Shown here in pieces: positions 1 to 8,303 of a stretch of DNA of 64,000 nt. Every line of letters begins with the position of its first letter. Within the stretch, counting starts at the first letter, position 1. The translations under genes and the position numbers were made by a program. Origin of the DNA: Janthinobacterium sp. TND4EL3 (GTDB lineage: Bacteria > Pseudomonadota > Gammaproteobacteria > Burkholderiales > Burkholderiaceae_D); assembly GCF_900156175.1 (NCBI RefSeq), contig NZ_FTMV01000008.1:62001-126000 (forward strand). Direction: 5' to 3'. Under the pieces are notes generated by a model that saw only the letters and a program-made list of their open reading frames with translations, was not told the origin of the DNA and searched no databases.

Positions 1-708
1 AAGCCATCGTCGCGCGCCTATCCCTTCGTGCGTTTCGACGGCGAAAAGAAATTGCACCGCCTGGCCGTGGAAGTCGAGAATATCTCGAAAGGCTTTGACC
101 GCCAGCTGTTCAAGAACTTCAGCATCATGGTCGAGGCGGGCGAGCGCATCGCCATCATCGGCGCCAACGGCGCCGGCAAGACCACCATGCTGCGCTGCAT
201 CGCGGGCGACATCGCCGGCCTGCAGCCGGACCAGGGCCGCGTGAAGTGGGCGGAAAACGCCAACGTGGGCTACATGCCGCAAGACCCGACGGAAGATTTC
301 GCCAAGGATACGAACCTGACCGACTGGATCGGCCAGTGGACGAAAGAGGGCGACGACGATCAGGCCGTGCGCTCCATCCTGGGCCGTTTGCTGTTCGGCG
401 GCGACGACGTGAAAAAGGCCGTCAAGGTGCTGTCCGGTGGTGAAAAGGGCCGCATGATGTACGGCAAGCTGATGCTGGGCCGCCACAACGTGCTGATGCT
501 CGATGAACCGACCAACCACATGGACATGGAATCGATCGAATCCTTGAACATCGCGCTGGAAAAATACGCGGGCACCCTGATCTTCGTGTCGCATGACCGC
601 GAATTCGTGTCCTCGCTGGCCAACCGCATCATCGAAATCAAGGAAGATGAAGTGGTCGATTACCGCGGCAACTACGAAGACTATTTGAAGAGCCAGGGTA
701 TCGATTAA
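1..708 (+). CDS. ABC-F family ATPase, C-terminal half (partial, YbiT-like)
   Basis: The frame is open from base 1, so the window cuts the gene; the GTG at 28 is internal rather than the start. What remains is a linker followed by a complete second ATP-binding domain: Walker [10 protein letters not shown] (bases ~160-186), signature LSGGEKGRM, Walker [13 protein letters not shown] and the switch histidine in SHDREF. The DEPTNHMD form and the absence of membrane segments identify an ABC-F protein, a family that binds the ribosomal E site and modulates translation, not a transporter. The phrase SRAYPFVRF just before the domain resembles the YbiT subgroup. The subgroup is less certain than the family. 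No other gene follows on this strand before nadA; a REP pair lies in between. Confidence 0.9.
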   Translation, partial: KPSSRAYPFVRFDGEKKLHRLAVEVENISKGFDRQLFKNFSIMVEAGERIAIIGANGAGKTTMLRCIAGDIAGLQPDQGRVKWAENANVGYMPQDPTEDFAKDTNLTDWIGQWTKEGDDDQAVRSILGRLLFGGDDVKKAVKVLSGGEKGRMMYGKLMLGRHNVLMLDEPTNHMDMESIESLNIALEKYAGTLIFVSHDREFVSSLANRIIEIKEDEVVDYRGNYEDYLKSQGID

Positions 709-726
709 TTGGTACGCTCACGTTGG

Positions 727-760
727 GTCGGATTACGCGCTGTGCGCTAATCCGACCTAC
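727..760 (-). repeat. REP-type palindrome A1
   Basis: GGTCGGATTA and TAATCCGACC arms enclose a GCGC-rich loop. Read on the minus strand the element begins with GTAG (CTAC at 757-760 on the plus strand). It faces copy A2 24 nt away in the opposite orientation, forming a REPIN/BIME-like pair in the ABC-F to nadA gap. Confidence 0.8.
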
Positions 761-784
761 GTCAAATGCAAGCGGTCAGTTGGG

Positions 785-813
785 TAGGTCGGATTAGCGG
801 AGCGTAATCCGAC
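785..813 (+). repeat. REP-type palindrome A2
   Basis: The element starts with GTAGGTCGGATTAGC and ends with TAATCCGAC, giving a 9-bp stem. It is inverted relative to A1. The 5' GTAG is the hallmark tetranucleotide of REPs mobilised by RAYT (TnpA-REP) proteins. No RAYT gene lies in the window. Confidence 0.8.
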
Positions 814-932
814 ATGACAGGGCCAGCTAGCCAGCCACCCAGCACCACACCGACGCGCCGCGGTCCATTCGTTCCGGCGCACCTGCTTCATTGCAATCGT
901 GCCGGTCTATCCCGTTTTTGTTTGACACAGCC

Positions 933-2066
933 ATGCAAACTTTAGCCATCAAATCCGTCGAGTATGAACACCCGCAAGACGGAGCCAGTTGCACTGCCCA
1001 TGCCTGGGCACGCACGCCAGCGACGCCGTCCCCGGCCGAGAAAGCCGAACTGATCACGCGCATCAAGCGCCTGCTGATCGAGCGCGAAGCCGTGCTCGTT
1101 GCCCACTATTACGTTGATGCTGACCTGCAAGACCTGGCCGAAGCCACGGGCGGCTGCGTCTCCGACTCCCTGGAAATGGCCCGCTTCGGGCGCGACCATC
1201 CGGCCAAGACCCTCGTCGTGGCCGGCGTGCGCTTCATGGGCGAAACGGCCAAGATCCTCAGTCCCGAAAAAACGGTATTGATGCCCGACCTCGACGCGAC
1301 CTGTTCGCTCGACCTGGGCTGCCCCGTGGACGAATTCACGGCCTTCTGCGACGCCCATCCGGACCGCACGGTGGTGGTGTATGCCAACACCAGCGCGGCC
1401 GTCAAGGCGCGCGCCGACTGGATGGTGACGTCGTCCATCGGCCTCGACATCGTGGCCCACCTGCATGCGCAGGGCAAGAAAATCCTGTGGGCGCCGGACA
1501 AGCACCTGGGGTCCTACATCCAGAAGGAAACAGGCGCCGACATGCTGCTGTGGCAGGGTTCCTGCCTCGTGCACGACGAATTCAAGGGCATCGAACTCGA
1601 TCTGCTCAAGGAAGAGTATCCGCAAGCCAAGGTGCTCGTGCACCCGGAATCGCCCGCCAACGTGGTGGCCCTGGCCGACATGGTTGGTTCGACGTCGCAA
1701 ATGATTGCGGCAGCGCAAACCATGGACACGGACACGTTTATTGTCGCCACCGACAACGGCATCCTGCACAAGATGCGCGCGGCCGCGCCGGGCAAGCGTT
1801 TCATCGAAGCGCCCACGGCCGGCAATAGCGCCACCTGCAAGAGCTGCGCGCACTGCCCGTGGATGGCCATGAACGGCTTGCTGAACCTGGCGCAAACGCT
1901 GGAAAACATGCATAACGAAATCCACGTCGATCCCGCCGTCGGCCAGCTGGCCGTGCGCTCGATCAACCGCATGCTCGACTTCGCCGCCGCGAAAAAGGCG
2001 GGCCTCAAGCCGGGCGCGGACCTGGCAAAAGAAACCACATTGTTCCAAGGAATCGGTCCAGCATGA
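933..2066 (+). CDS. nadA: Quinolinate synthase
   Basis: NadA condenses iminoaspartate with dihydroxyacetone phosphate to quinolinate in the cytoplasm, the second step of de novo NAD synthesis. The ATG at 933 gives 377 residues, the usual size for Burkholderiales; an in-frame ATG at 891 would add 14 unconserved residues. Cysteines expected to hold the [4Fe-4S] cluster are visible in [20 protein letters not shown] and [13 protein letters not shown], along with family phrases [15 protein letters not shown] and MGETAKIL. The stop overlaps nadC by 4 nt (ATGA), so the two are translationally coupled. No nadB is present in the window, so iminoaspartate supply must be encoded elsewhere. Confidence 0.97.
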   Translation: MQTLAIKSVEYEHPQDGASCTAHAWARTPATPSPAEKAELITRIKRLLIEREAVLVAHYYVDADLQDLAEATGGCVSDSLEMARFGRDHPAKTLVVAGVRFMGETAKILSPEKTVLMPDLDATCSLDLGCPVDEFTAFCDAHPDRTVVVYANTSAAVKARADWMVTSSIGLDIVAHLHAQGKKILWAPDKHLGSYIQKETGADMLLWQGSCLVHDEFKGIELDLLKEEYPQAKVLVHPESPANVVALADMVGSTSQMIAAAQTMDTDTFIVATDNGILHKMRAAAPGKRFIEAPTAGNSATCKSCAHCPWMAMNGLLNLAQTLENMHNEIHVDPAVGQLAVRSINRMLDFAAAKKAGLKPGADLAKETTLFQGIGPA

Positions 2067-2929
2067 GTACCCTCGTTAATTCTTTCGCTCCCTTTGACCC
2101 CGCTCTGGCGCGCGCGTTCGAGGGCAATCTGCTGGCCGCCTTGCTGGAAGACGTGGGCCAGTGCGACCTGACGGGCGAGCTGGTGCCGCCCGACCATATC
2201 GTCACGGCCCGTGTCATCGTGCGCGAAGCAGCCGTGCTGTGCGGCGCGCCGTGGTTCGAAGGCATCATGAAAAGCCTGGACCGCAGCATCGACATTGCCT
2301 GGCATTACGCCGAAGGCGACATGATGACGGCCGACAGCGTCGTCTGCACGATCGAGGCGCCGGCACGCGCCCTGCTGACGGCCGAGCGCAGCGCCCTCAA
2401 TTTCCTGCAGCTGCTGTCGGCCGTGGCCACGGCCACGCGCCAGTACGTGGATGTGGTCGCCGGCACGAAAGCGTCCATCCTGGACACGCGCAAGACCCTG
2501 CCCGGCCTGCGCCTGGCGCAAAAGTATGCGGTGCGCGTGGGCGGCGGCAAGAACCAGCGCCTGGCCCTGTACGATGGCATCCTGATCAAGGAAAACCATA
2601 TCGCGGCCGCGGGCGGCGTCAGCCAGGCCCTGGAAAACGCGCGCAACCTCGACGCGGGCGTGCCCGTGCAGATCGAGGTGGAAACCCTGGCGCAATTGCA
2701 GGAAGCGCTGGATGCGGGCGCCGTCTCGGTGCTGCTCGATAACTTCAGCAACGACATGATGCGCGACGCCGTGCAACTGACGGCAGGACGCGCCTTGCTC
2801 GAAGCGTCGGGCGGCATCAACGTCGATACCGTGCGCGCCATCGCCGAGACGGGCGTGGACCGCATTTCGATCGGCAGCCTGACCAAGGACGTGCGGGCCA
2901 CCGATTACTCCTTGCGCATCGTCGGCTGA
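2063..2929 (+). CDS. nadC: Nicotinate-nucleotide diphosphorylase (carboxylating)
   Basis: NadC converts quinolinate and PRPP to nicotinate mononucleotide, the step after NadA. At 288 residues it has the normal family length. The hallmark active-site stretch [17 protein letters not shown], followed by [20 protein letters not shown], holds the Arg, Lys and His residues that bind quinolinate and phosphate. [20 protein letters not shown] closes the TIM-like barrel. The start overlaps the nadA stop by 4 nt, and its own stop shares one base with the next gene (TGATG), pointing to a three-gene transcript. Confidence 0.97.
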   Translation: MSTLVNSFAPFDPALARAFEGNLLAALLEDVGQCDLTGELVPPDHIVTARVIVREAAVLCGAPWFEGIMKSLDRSIDIAWHYAEGDMMTADSVVCTIEAPARALLTAERSALNFLQLLSAVATATRQYVDVVAGTKASILDTRKTLPGLRLAQKYAVRVGGGKNQRLALYDGILIKENHIAAAGGVSQALENARNLDAGVPVQIEVETLAQLQEALDAGAVSVLLDNFSNDMMRDAVQLTAGRALLEASGGINVDTVRAIAETGVDRISIGSLTKDVRATDYSLRIVG

Positions 2930-3693
2930 TGAGCGGAGCGGGGCGGCGCCTGCTGGCCCTGGCGCTGCTGTGGCCGGCGCTGGCCATGCCCCTGGCGGCG
3001 CAGGCGCGCGAGCTGCTGGCCGTGGGCGCGCAGTTCGAGCACGTCTTCGAGTACCAGGACAGCGGCGAATTTGGCGGCCTGGGCGCGGAACTGCTGCGCC
3101 TGATGGCGGCGCGCACGGGCAATACCGTGCGTTTTCGCATGGTGCCCTGGGCACGTGCGCAAGCCATGCTGGTGCAGGGCCAGGCCGATATCCTGATCGG
3201 CCCCTACAAGACGCCGGAACGCATGGCGAGCATGGCGTTCGCCGACAAGCCGTTCTACCAGGACCAGATGGTGTTTTATACGCGCCAGGACGCCAGTTTC
3301 GGCTGGGATGGCGATTACAGCGTGCTGAAAGGCCGCCGGGTGGTGCTGCTCAATGGCTGGGCGTATGGCGCCGAGTGGGAGCGCGTGCGGCCCGGCTTGC
3401 ACGTCAGCGTGGCCAACACGGTGGAAAACGGCTTGAAGATGCTGGTCCACAATCATGTCGACGTGTTCGTCAGCAACCGCCGCAATACCGATCCCGTCAT
3501 CGTTCGCCTCGGCTATGGGCGCCAGGTGAAGCCCTTGCCCAAGGTCATAGACGTGCAGAATGGCTATTTCGCCTTTCCCCGTTCGCCCGCCTTCGACAAG
3601 CTGCGCCTGCAGTTCGACCAGGAATTCAGCGCTCTGAGCGATAGCGGCGAATTGAAAAAACTGGGCAAGCGCCACGACGTCGCCATTCCCTGA
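2929..3693 (+). CDS. Periplasmic solute-binding protein (SBP_bac_3-like)
   Basis: This 254-residue protein starts with a Sec signal peptide (charged N-terminus, Leu/Ala core, cleavage likely after AQA at ~27). The mature part fits the type-II solute-binding fold of polar amino-acid importers: an LLRLMAARTGNTVRFRMVPW lobe, QGQADILIGPYKTPERM and FADKPFYQDQMVFYTR. No permease or ATPase adjoins it, so it may be an orphan binding protein or sensor-like. The start shares a base with the nadC stop, suggesting co-transcription with NAD synthesis. Whether its ligand relates to NAD (a quinolinate- or aspartate-type acid) is speculation. The family call is good; the ligand is unknown. Confidence 0.8.
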   Translation: MSGAGRRLLALALLWPALAMPLAAQARELLAVGAQFEHVFEYQDSGEFGGLGAELLRLMAARTGNTVRFRMVPWARAQAMLVQGQADILIGPYKTPERMASMAFADKPFYQDQMVFYTRQDASFGWDGDYSVLKGRRVVLLNGWAYGAEWERVRPGLHVSVANTVENGLKMLVHNHVDVFVSNRRNTDPVIVRLGYGRQVKPLPKVIDVQNGYFAFPRSPAFDKLRLQFDQEFSALSDSGELKKLGKRHDVAIP

Positions 3694-3854
3694 TGCTGCA
3701 CCCCTGGCTTTCCTCAAGGCGCCGGCCGCTCCTGTAGATTATTGTTACCCTGACAAGGCCTTTGCGCGCTACCATGGACTGCCGTGCATTTTTTGCGCGG
3801 CTTAGAACCATTGGTCTGCCGTAAGGTATTTACAGACAACAACGGAGAAGGTCC

Positions 3855-4442
3855 ATGCGGGAGGGACACGGGGAGGACGCGCGCGCGACCGCTGCCAATC
3901 TGGACGAGGCGCAGCTGCTCGGCCGTGTCGTGGCCGGGGACAGGTGCGCCTTCGAGACGCTGTACCGTGCCTACTTTCCCCGCCTGACCCGGTTTCTGGG
4001 CCGGATGACGCGCAGCGCGCCACTGATCGAGGAAATCGTCAACGACACCATGCTGGCGGTATGGCAAACGGCGCAGCGCTATGATGGGAGTTGCAAGGTG
4101 TCGACCTGGATATTCGCGATTGCCTACCGCAAGGCATTGAAAGGTTTCCGCGCCTGCGACGAACCATTGGAGTCCGACATGGAATTGTATCCGGGCGGCC
4201 CGGAGTGGGAGCCGGATTACGAACTTGGCCAGCGGCAATTGGGAAGTGCCCTGGCAGCGGCGATAGGCGCATTGCCGCTGCCGCAGCGCATCGTGGTGCT
4301 GCTGACCTATTATCACGACATGGGCTATAACGATATCGCCGCGATCATCGACTGCCCGGTCAACACGGTCAAGACACGCATGTTCCATGCGCGGCGCAAG
4401 TTGCAGGAGCTGCTCGAGCGGGCGCGGGAGGACTACGAATGA
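3855..4442 (+). CDS. ECF-type RNA polymerase sigma factor
   Basis: A 195-residue sigma-70 family protein with only regions 2 and 4, hence group IV (ECF). Region 2 is seen in FETLYRAYFPRLTRFLGR and IVNDTMLAVWQ. Region 4 is the helix-turn-helix in LPLPQRIVVLLTYYHDMGYN through PVNTVKTRMFHARRKL. A strong ribosome site (GGAGAAGG) precedes the ATG. It is the first gene of a four-gene operon; its stop overlaps the anti-sigma start by 4 nt (ATGA at 4439). ECF factors usually drive their own operon. The 160-nt upstream gap should hold that promoter, but I could not assign its elements with confidence. Confidence 0.93.
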   Translation: MREGHGEDARATAANLDEAQLLGRVVAGDRCAFETLYRAYFPRLTRFLGRMTRSAPLIEEIVNDTMLAVWQTAQRYDGSCKVSTWIFAIAYRKALKGFRACDEPLESDMELYPGGPEWEPDYELGQRQLGSALAAAIGALPLPQRIVVLLTYYHDMGYNDIAAIIDCPVNTVKTRMFHARRKLQELLERAREDYE

Positions 4443-5089
4443 ACGAAGACATCGTCAAGCGGGGCGAGCCTGCACATCAGGCCGCGCGCGAGCTGTTGCC
4501 ATGGCTTGCGACAGGGCAATTGTCAGCGCGCGACGCACGCATGCTCAAGCTGCACCTGTCCACATGCCAGCTGTGCCAGCGTGAGCTGGAGATCGAGCGC
4601 CAGTTGCTGGCGGCGGCCCGCACCGAAGCGGATGCGGACCTGCCGCCCGCGCAAGGCGAGATCGAACTGGCGCTGGCGCAACTATTGCCACGACTGCCCA
4701 GGCAAGAGGCCCGGACGCTGCCTGCGCCACGGTGGCGCTTGCCGGCCCTCCAGCACCTGGCCTGGATGCCCTGGGCGCTGGCGCTGCAGTTCATCGCCAT
4801 CCTTGGCCTGCTTCTCCTGCTGGCCCGGCCCGCGTCTGATGAGAGCGCCTATCGCGGCCTGGGTGGCGCGGCCGGTGCCGGCAACCTGGTTGTCGTTTTC
4901 AAGCCGGATACCGCAGAGAAAGAGTTGCGCCGCATCCTGCAAGCGAATGATGCACATCTGGTCGACGGCCCGACCGTCACCGACGCCTATCTGCTCAATG
5001 TGCCGGAACCGGCGCGCGCCCTGACCCGGCTGCGCGCCGAGCCGGCGGTCGTGCTGGCCGAAACGCTGGATGGGGGAGGTCCGCCGTGA
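4439..5089 (+). CDS. Zinc-finger anti-sigma factor with a periplasmic propeptide-like domain
   Basis: The 216-residue protein has three parts. Residues 1-60 carry a zinc anti-sigma motif, His39-x3-Cys43-x2-Cys46 (HLSTCQLC). A single membrane segment lies at ~112-129 (ALQFIAILGLLLLL). A C-terminal extracytoplasmic domain at ~149-210 begins NLVVVFKPDT and ends LRAEPAVVLAETL. That last domain resembles the small alpha-beta propeptide (I9/fervidolysin-like) of subtilases, unusual in an anti-sigma factor and suggestive given the peptidase encoded next. The stop overlaps the peptidase start (GTGA). Expected role: hold the upstream sigma factor at the membrane. The link between the C-terminal domain and the peptidase is inference. 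Confidence 0.88.
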   Translation: MNEDIVKRGEPAHQAARELLPWLATGQLSARDARMLKLHLSTCQLCQRELEIERQLLAAARTEADADLPPAQGEIELALAQLLPRLPRQEARTLPAPRWRLPALQHLAWMPWALALQFIAILGLLLLLARPASDESAYRGLGGAAGAGNLVVVFKPDTAEKELRRILQANDAHLVDGPTVTDAYLLNVPEPARALTRLRAEPAVVLAETLDGGGPP

Positions 5090-6387
5090 TCGCGCCGTGC
5101 CTGACCATGCCTGCGCTTGCCTTGCTGGCACTGCTTGCCGGCAGCGCGCCGGGCCACGCCGCTCCGGCGCTTGATGATGCCGTGGCGTTCATTCCCGACA
5201 GCAATGGCGCCGTCTCGCCACGCCAATTGCTGGTCATGCTGCGTCTGCCGGCCCCGCACTACCGTCCGGACGCCAGTTACGGCGGGCGCTACATCGACGA
5301 TGGCGGACGCAGCGCGCGCCACCGCATTACCGAGGACCTGGCGCGGCGCCACGGCCTGAAACTGGTCGCCGACTGGCCGATGCCGGCGCTGGGTCTTGAT
5401 TGCTACCTGTTGGAATACGGGGAAGGAGAGCAGCCGCAGCACCTTGCCGACCTGTTGTCGCGCGATCCGCGCGTGGAGTGGGCCCAGCCGGTCGGGCTTT
5501 TTTCCGGCATGGGGGATGCCGATCCGCTGTATCCGGTGCAGCCCGGCGGGCGCTACTGGCATGTGGACGCGCTGCACCGCACGGCCACCGGACGCGACGT
5601 GGCGGTCGCCGTGGTCGACAGCGGCATCGACAGCCGGCATCCGGACTTGGCCGGCCAGGTGGCGCTGACGGAAAATTTTGTCGATGGCAGGCCTTACGCG
5701 GCGGAGGCGCACGGCACCGCAGTCGCTGGCATCATCGCGGCGCGCGAGGGCAATGGTGGCATGCTTGGCGTTGCGCCGGGCGCGCGGCTGATGGGTTTGC
5801 GTGCCTGCTGGCAGCAACTGGACCACAGCACCCGCTGCAACAGCTTTACCTTGGGCAAAGCGCTCAACTTCGCCATCGTGCACCGGGCAAAAATTATCAA
5901 CCTGAGCCTGTCCGGACCGTCCGACCGCCTGCTGGAAAGCCTGCTCGATGCGGCCCTGGCGCGCGGCATCAGTATTGTCGGCGCGCTCGATCCCCATGGC
6001 GGGGGGCGGGCTTTTCCCGCCTCGCACCCAGGTGTGATTGCAGTCGCGCAACAGGACCACGCGTCCCCCGTCGCTGCGCGGCCGGATGGACCGCAGCATG
6101 GGGTACGACTGGCGCCCGGACGCGACATTCCCACCAGCATCCCTGGCGGTGGTTGGCGCTTCGTGTCCGGCAACTCGTATGCGGCGGCCCATGTCACCGG
6201 CTTGCTGGCCTTGCTGGCCGAATTGCGGCCCGGCGCCATGCCAGCGCAACTGGAGGGTTTGCTCATGCCGGAAATGCGCTTGAATGCTACTATCGATGCC
6301 TGTGCCACCATCGCGCGCGCCGCTGGCGCGTGTCCTTGCTCATGCGCAACAGCCTCCGCCCTCCTGCCTGTCGATCCTGGTCCGTGA
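5086..6387 (+). CDS. Secreted S8 (subtilisin-like) serine peptidase
   Basis: A 433-residue S8 peptidase starting at GTG 5086, coupled to the anti-sigma stop. A signal peptide (to ~25, HAAPA) is followed by a propeptide-like region at ~45-136 (RQLLVMLRLP ... LLSRDPRVEWAQP). The catalytic domain carries Asp178 in VVDSGIDSRHPDL, His209 in HGTAVAGIIA and Ser364 in SGNSYAAAHVTG. Departures from the family: the nucleophile motif is GNSYAAAH rather than GTSMAAPH, and the oxyanion-hole AGN motif reads ALD (Asp302), a substitution known from proprotein convertase 2. A Cys-rich tail (CPCSC) ends the protein. It is probably active but specialised. It overlaps the downstream barrel gene by 46 nt. Confidence 0.93.
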   Translation: MIAPCLTMPALALLALLAGSAPGHAAPALDDAVAFIPDSNGAVSPRQLLVMLRLPAPHYRPDASYGGRYIDDGGRSARHRITEDLARRHGLKLVADWPMPALGLDCYLLEYGEGEQPQHLADLLSRDPRVEWAQPVGLFSGMGDADPLYPVQPGGRYWHVDALHRTATGRDVAVAVVDSGIDSRHPDLAGQVALTENFVDGRPYAAEAHGTAVAGIIAAREGNGGMLGVAPGARLMGLRACWQQLDHSTRCNSFTLGKALNFAIVHRAKIINLSLSGPSDRLLESLLDAALARGISIVGALDPHGGGRAFPASHPGVIAVAQQDHASPVAARPDGPQHGVRLAPGRDIPTSIPGGGWRFVSGNSYAAAHVTGLLALLAELRPGAMPAQLEGLLMPEMRLNATIDACATIARAAGACPCSCATASALLPVDPGP

Positions 6388-7055
6388 TAGCCACCGCCGG
6401 TGCCGTGCTGCTGTGCGCCGGCACCGCCACCGCCCAGGTTGGCGGCAACATCGCGCTGCTCTCCGATTACCGCTTTCGCGGCGTTTCGATGAGCGACGGA
6501 CACCCCGTGCCGCAGCTCACCTTGAACTATGACGACCCGGACAGCTGGTACTGGGGCGTGCAGGCTTCGGGCGTCAATCTGCACGAACGGGGCGGCACCC
6601 AGTGGATTGCCTATGCGGGCATGGCACGGCGCCTGGCGTCCGGCTGGAGCTGGGAAGCGGGCGCCAGCAGGTCGGTGCTGCCCCGCGACCATGGCAGCGA
6701 CTACGGTGAATGGTATGCCGGGCTCGCGGCCGAACGCATCGGCTTCAGGCTCTATTTCTCGCCCCATTACTTTGGGCGCGACACGCGCACCTTGTATGCC
6801 GAAATGAACGGATTTTATCCCTTGCCGGGCGGGTTCAAGCTGGTCGCCCACATCGGTGTGCTGCGCCCGCTGCCGCACGCTGGCATGGAGGCGGCCAGCG
6901 TGCGCCGCGACGGCAGCCTCGGCCTGGCAGCGGCACTGGGCGACTGGAATGCGCAGCTGGCCTGGGTGGCCAGCTCGGGCGGCGCGCCGCGCTCGGTCCA
7001 TTACGTGGAAGCGGCATCGCGGGCAGTGGTACTCAGCGCTGCCTATTCTTTCTGA
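6342..7055 (+). CDS. TorF-family putative porin / outer-membrane beta-barrel
   Basis: About 237 residues with a signal peptide (MRNSLRPP, then VIATAGAVLLCAGTATAQ) and a barrel beginning VGGNIALLSDYRFRGVSMSD, the characteristic opening of the TIGR02001/TorF family. The C-terminus ends in aromatic Phe (VLSAAYSF), the usual barrel-assembly signal. Two starts are possible. ATG 6342 gives a charged signal-peptide N-region and a 46-nt overlap with the peptidase. GTG 6384 would reproduce the GTGA coupling used by the peptidase itself but lacks the charged region. I prefer 6342. As the last gene of the sigma/anti-sigma/peptidase operon, the barrel may be the regulated surface product or the peptidase's partner. 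Confidence 0.82.
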   Translation: MRNSLRPPACRSWSVIATAGAVLLCAGTATAQVGGNIALLSDYRFRGVSMSDGHPVPQLTLNYDDPDSWYWGVQASGVNLHERGGTQWIAYAGMARRLASGWSWEAGASRSVLPRDHGSDYGEWYAGLAAERIGFRLYFSPHYFGRDTRTLYAEMNGFYPLPGGFKLVAHIGVLRPLPHAGMEAASVRRDGSLGLAAALGDWNAQLAWVASSGGAPRSVHYVEAASRAVVLSAAYSF

Positions 7056-7155
7056 ATAGCAAATTGGCATTTTTTTCGCGGAGGCGAAACCTTTCAGGCG
7101 CATGCGGGTATCAACGGGCAGCGACATTTTGCCCACCACGCCGAAAGGAAGCGCC

Positions 7156-8235
7156 ATGAATACGCACCATGTCAGCAGGATAGCCTGCGCCTGCATCGCC
7201 GCGTCGCTGTTTGCCTGCGGCGGCGGTCACGATGACGGCAGGGATCACATGCCGCCCAGCAACAGCGCCTATGCGGCCACCAGCCTCGTGTCGGACACGA
7301 CAACCTTGCCGGCCGCGCACACGGACGCCAACCTTGTCAATGCCTGGGGCGTGGCCTTCAATCCGCGCGGCTTCGTCTGGGTGGCCGACAATGGCACGGC
7401 CAAGTCCACGCTCTACGATGGCAATGGCGTGCCGCAATCGCTGGTGGTCGACACGCCAGCGGGGCCGACGGGCATCGTCTTTAACGGCACGCAGGACTTC
7501 AAGCTGAGCCAGAATGGCGTGACGGCGCCCAGTCCCTTCCTCTTTGCCAGCGAAAGCGGCAGCATCTCGGCCTGGTCTCCCACGGTGAGCCCCACGACGG
7601 CAGTGGTCGTGTTCGATGGCAGCGCCGGCGGCAGCGTCTACAAGGGCCTGGCCATCAGCACCTACGGGGGCGCCAATTACCTGTATGCGGCCGATTTCCA
7701 CAACGGGCGTGTCGATGTGTTCGACGCCAGCTTCGCCAGGGTCGCCTTGCCCGGCGCCTTCAGCGATCCCGGCTTGCCGGCAGGCTACGCCCCGTTCGGC
7801 ATCCAGGCCATTGGCGAGCGCATCTATGTCGCCTACGCGAAGCGGGAAGCGAGCGGCGACGACGAGCAGGCCGGCGCCGGCCTGGGCATCATCGACGTGT
7901 ACGACACGGGCGGCAAGCTGATCAAGCAACTGGTGAGCGGCGGAGCCCTGAACGCACCCTGGGGCATGGCGCTGGCGCCAGCCAACTTCGGCAGTGCCAG
8001 CAATATGTTGTTGGTGGGGAATTTCGGCGACGGCAGGATCAATACCTATGATCCGTCGACGGGCGCCGCTGGCGGCCCGCTGCTCAAGGCTGACCGCACG
8101 CCGCTGTCGGTCGATGGCTTGTGGGGCATCGCCTTCGGCAATGGCCTCAACAGCCAGCCCATGAACACCCTGTTCTTTGCCGCGGGGCCGAATGACGAGG
8201 CGCATGGGCAGTACGGGCGCATCGACCTGCAGTAG
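7156..8235 (+). CDS. TIGR03118-family lipoprotein (beta-propeller-like)
   Basis: A 359-residue protein whose ATG at 7156 follows an AAAGGAAG ribosome site; an upstream in-frame ATG at 7102 has no such site. The N-terminus is a lipoprotein signal with lipobox LFAC (Cys ~21), then Gly/Asp-rich linker. The body repeats blades such as NLVNAWGVAFNPRGFVWVAD, SGALNAPWG-like motifs and NMLLVGNFGDGRINTYD, with a final DGLWGIAFGNG. This pattern belongs to the uncharacterised TIGR03118 family, predicted beta-propellers. It follows the barrel gene by 100 nt on the same strand and could share its regulation, though a separate promoter is equally possible. Function unknown. Confidence 0.8.
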   Translation: MNTHHVSRIACACIAASLFACGGGHDDGRDHMPPSNSAYAATSLVSDTTTLPAAHTDANLVNAWGVAFNPRGFVWVADNGTAKSTLYDGNGVPQSLVVDTPAGPTGIVFNGTQDFKLSQNGVTAPSPFLFASESGSISAWSPTVSPTTAVVVFDGSAGGSVYKGLAISTYGGANYLYAADFHNGRVDVFDASFARVALPGAFSDPGLPAGYAPFGIQAIGERIYVAYAKREASGDDEQAGAGLGIIDVYDTGGKLIKQLVSGGALNAPWGMALAPANFGSASNMLLVGNFGDGRINTYDPSTGAAGGPLLKADRTPLSVDGLWGIAFGNGLNSQPMNTLFFAAGPNDEAHGQYGRIDLQ

Positions 8236-8241
8236 CTGCGT

Positions 8242-8291
8242 GTCCGGCAGACCCGTGCAGCCGCGAGGCGGCACGGGCAGGCGCGCCGGAC
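8242..8291. terminator. Nested hairpin between convergent genes
   Basis: Outer arms GTCCGGC/GCCGGAC and inner arms CCCGTGC/GCACGGG nest between the 3' ends of the TIGR03118 gene and the zinc peptidase. There is no T-run, so it may only be a weak or Rho-assisted bidirectional stop. Confidence 0.45.
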
Positions 8292-8303
8292 TCTGGCGCC
8301 GTC

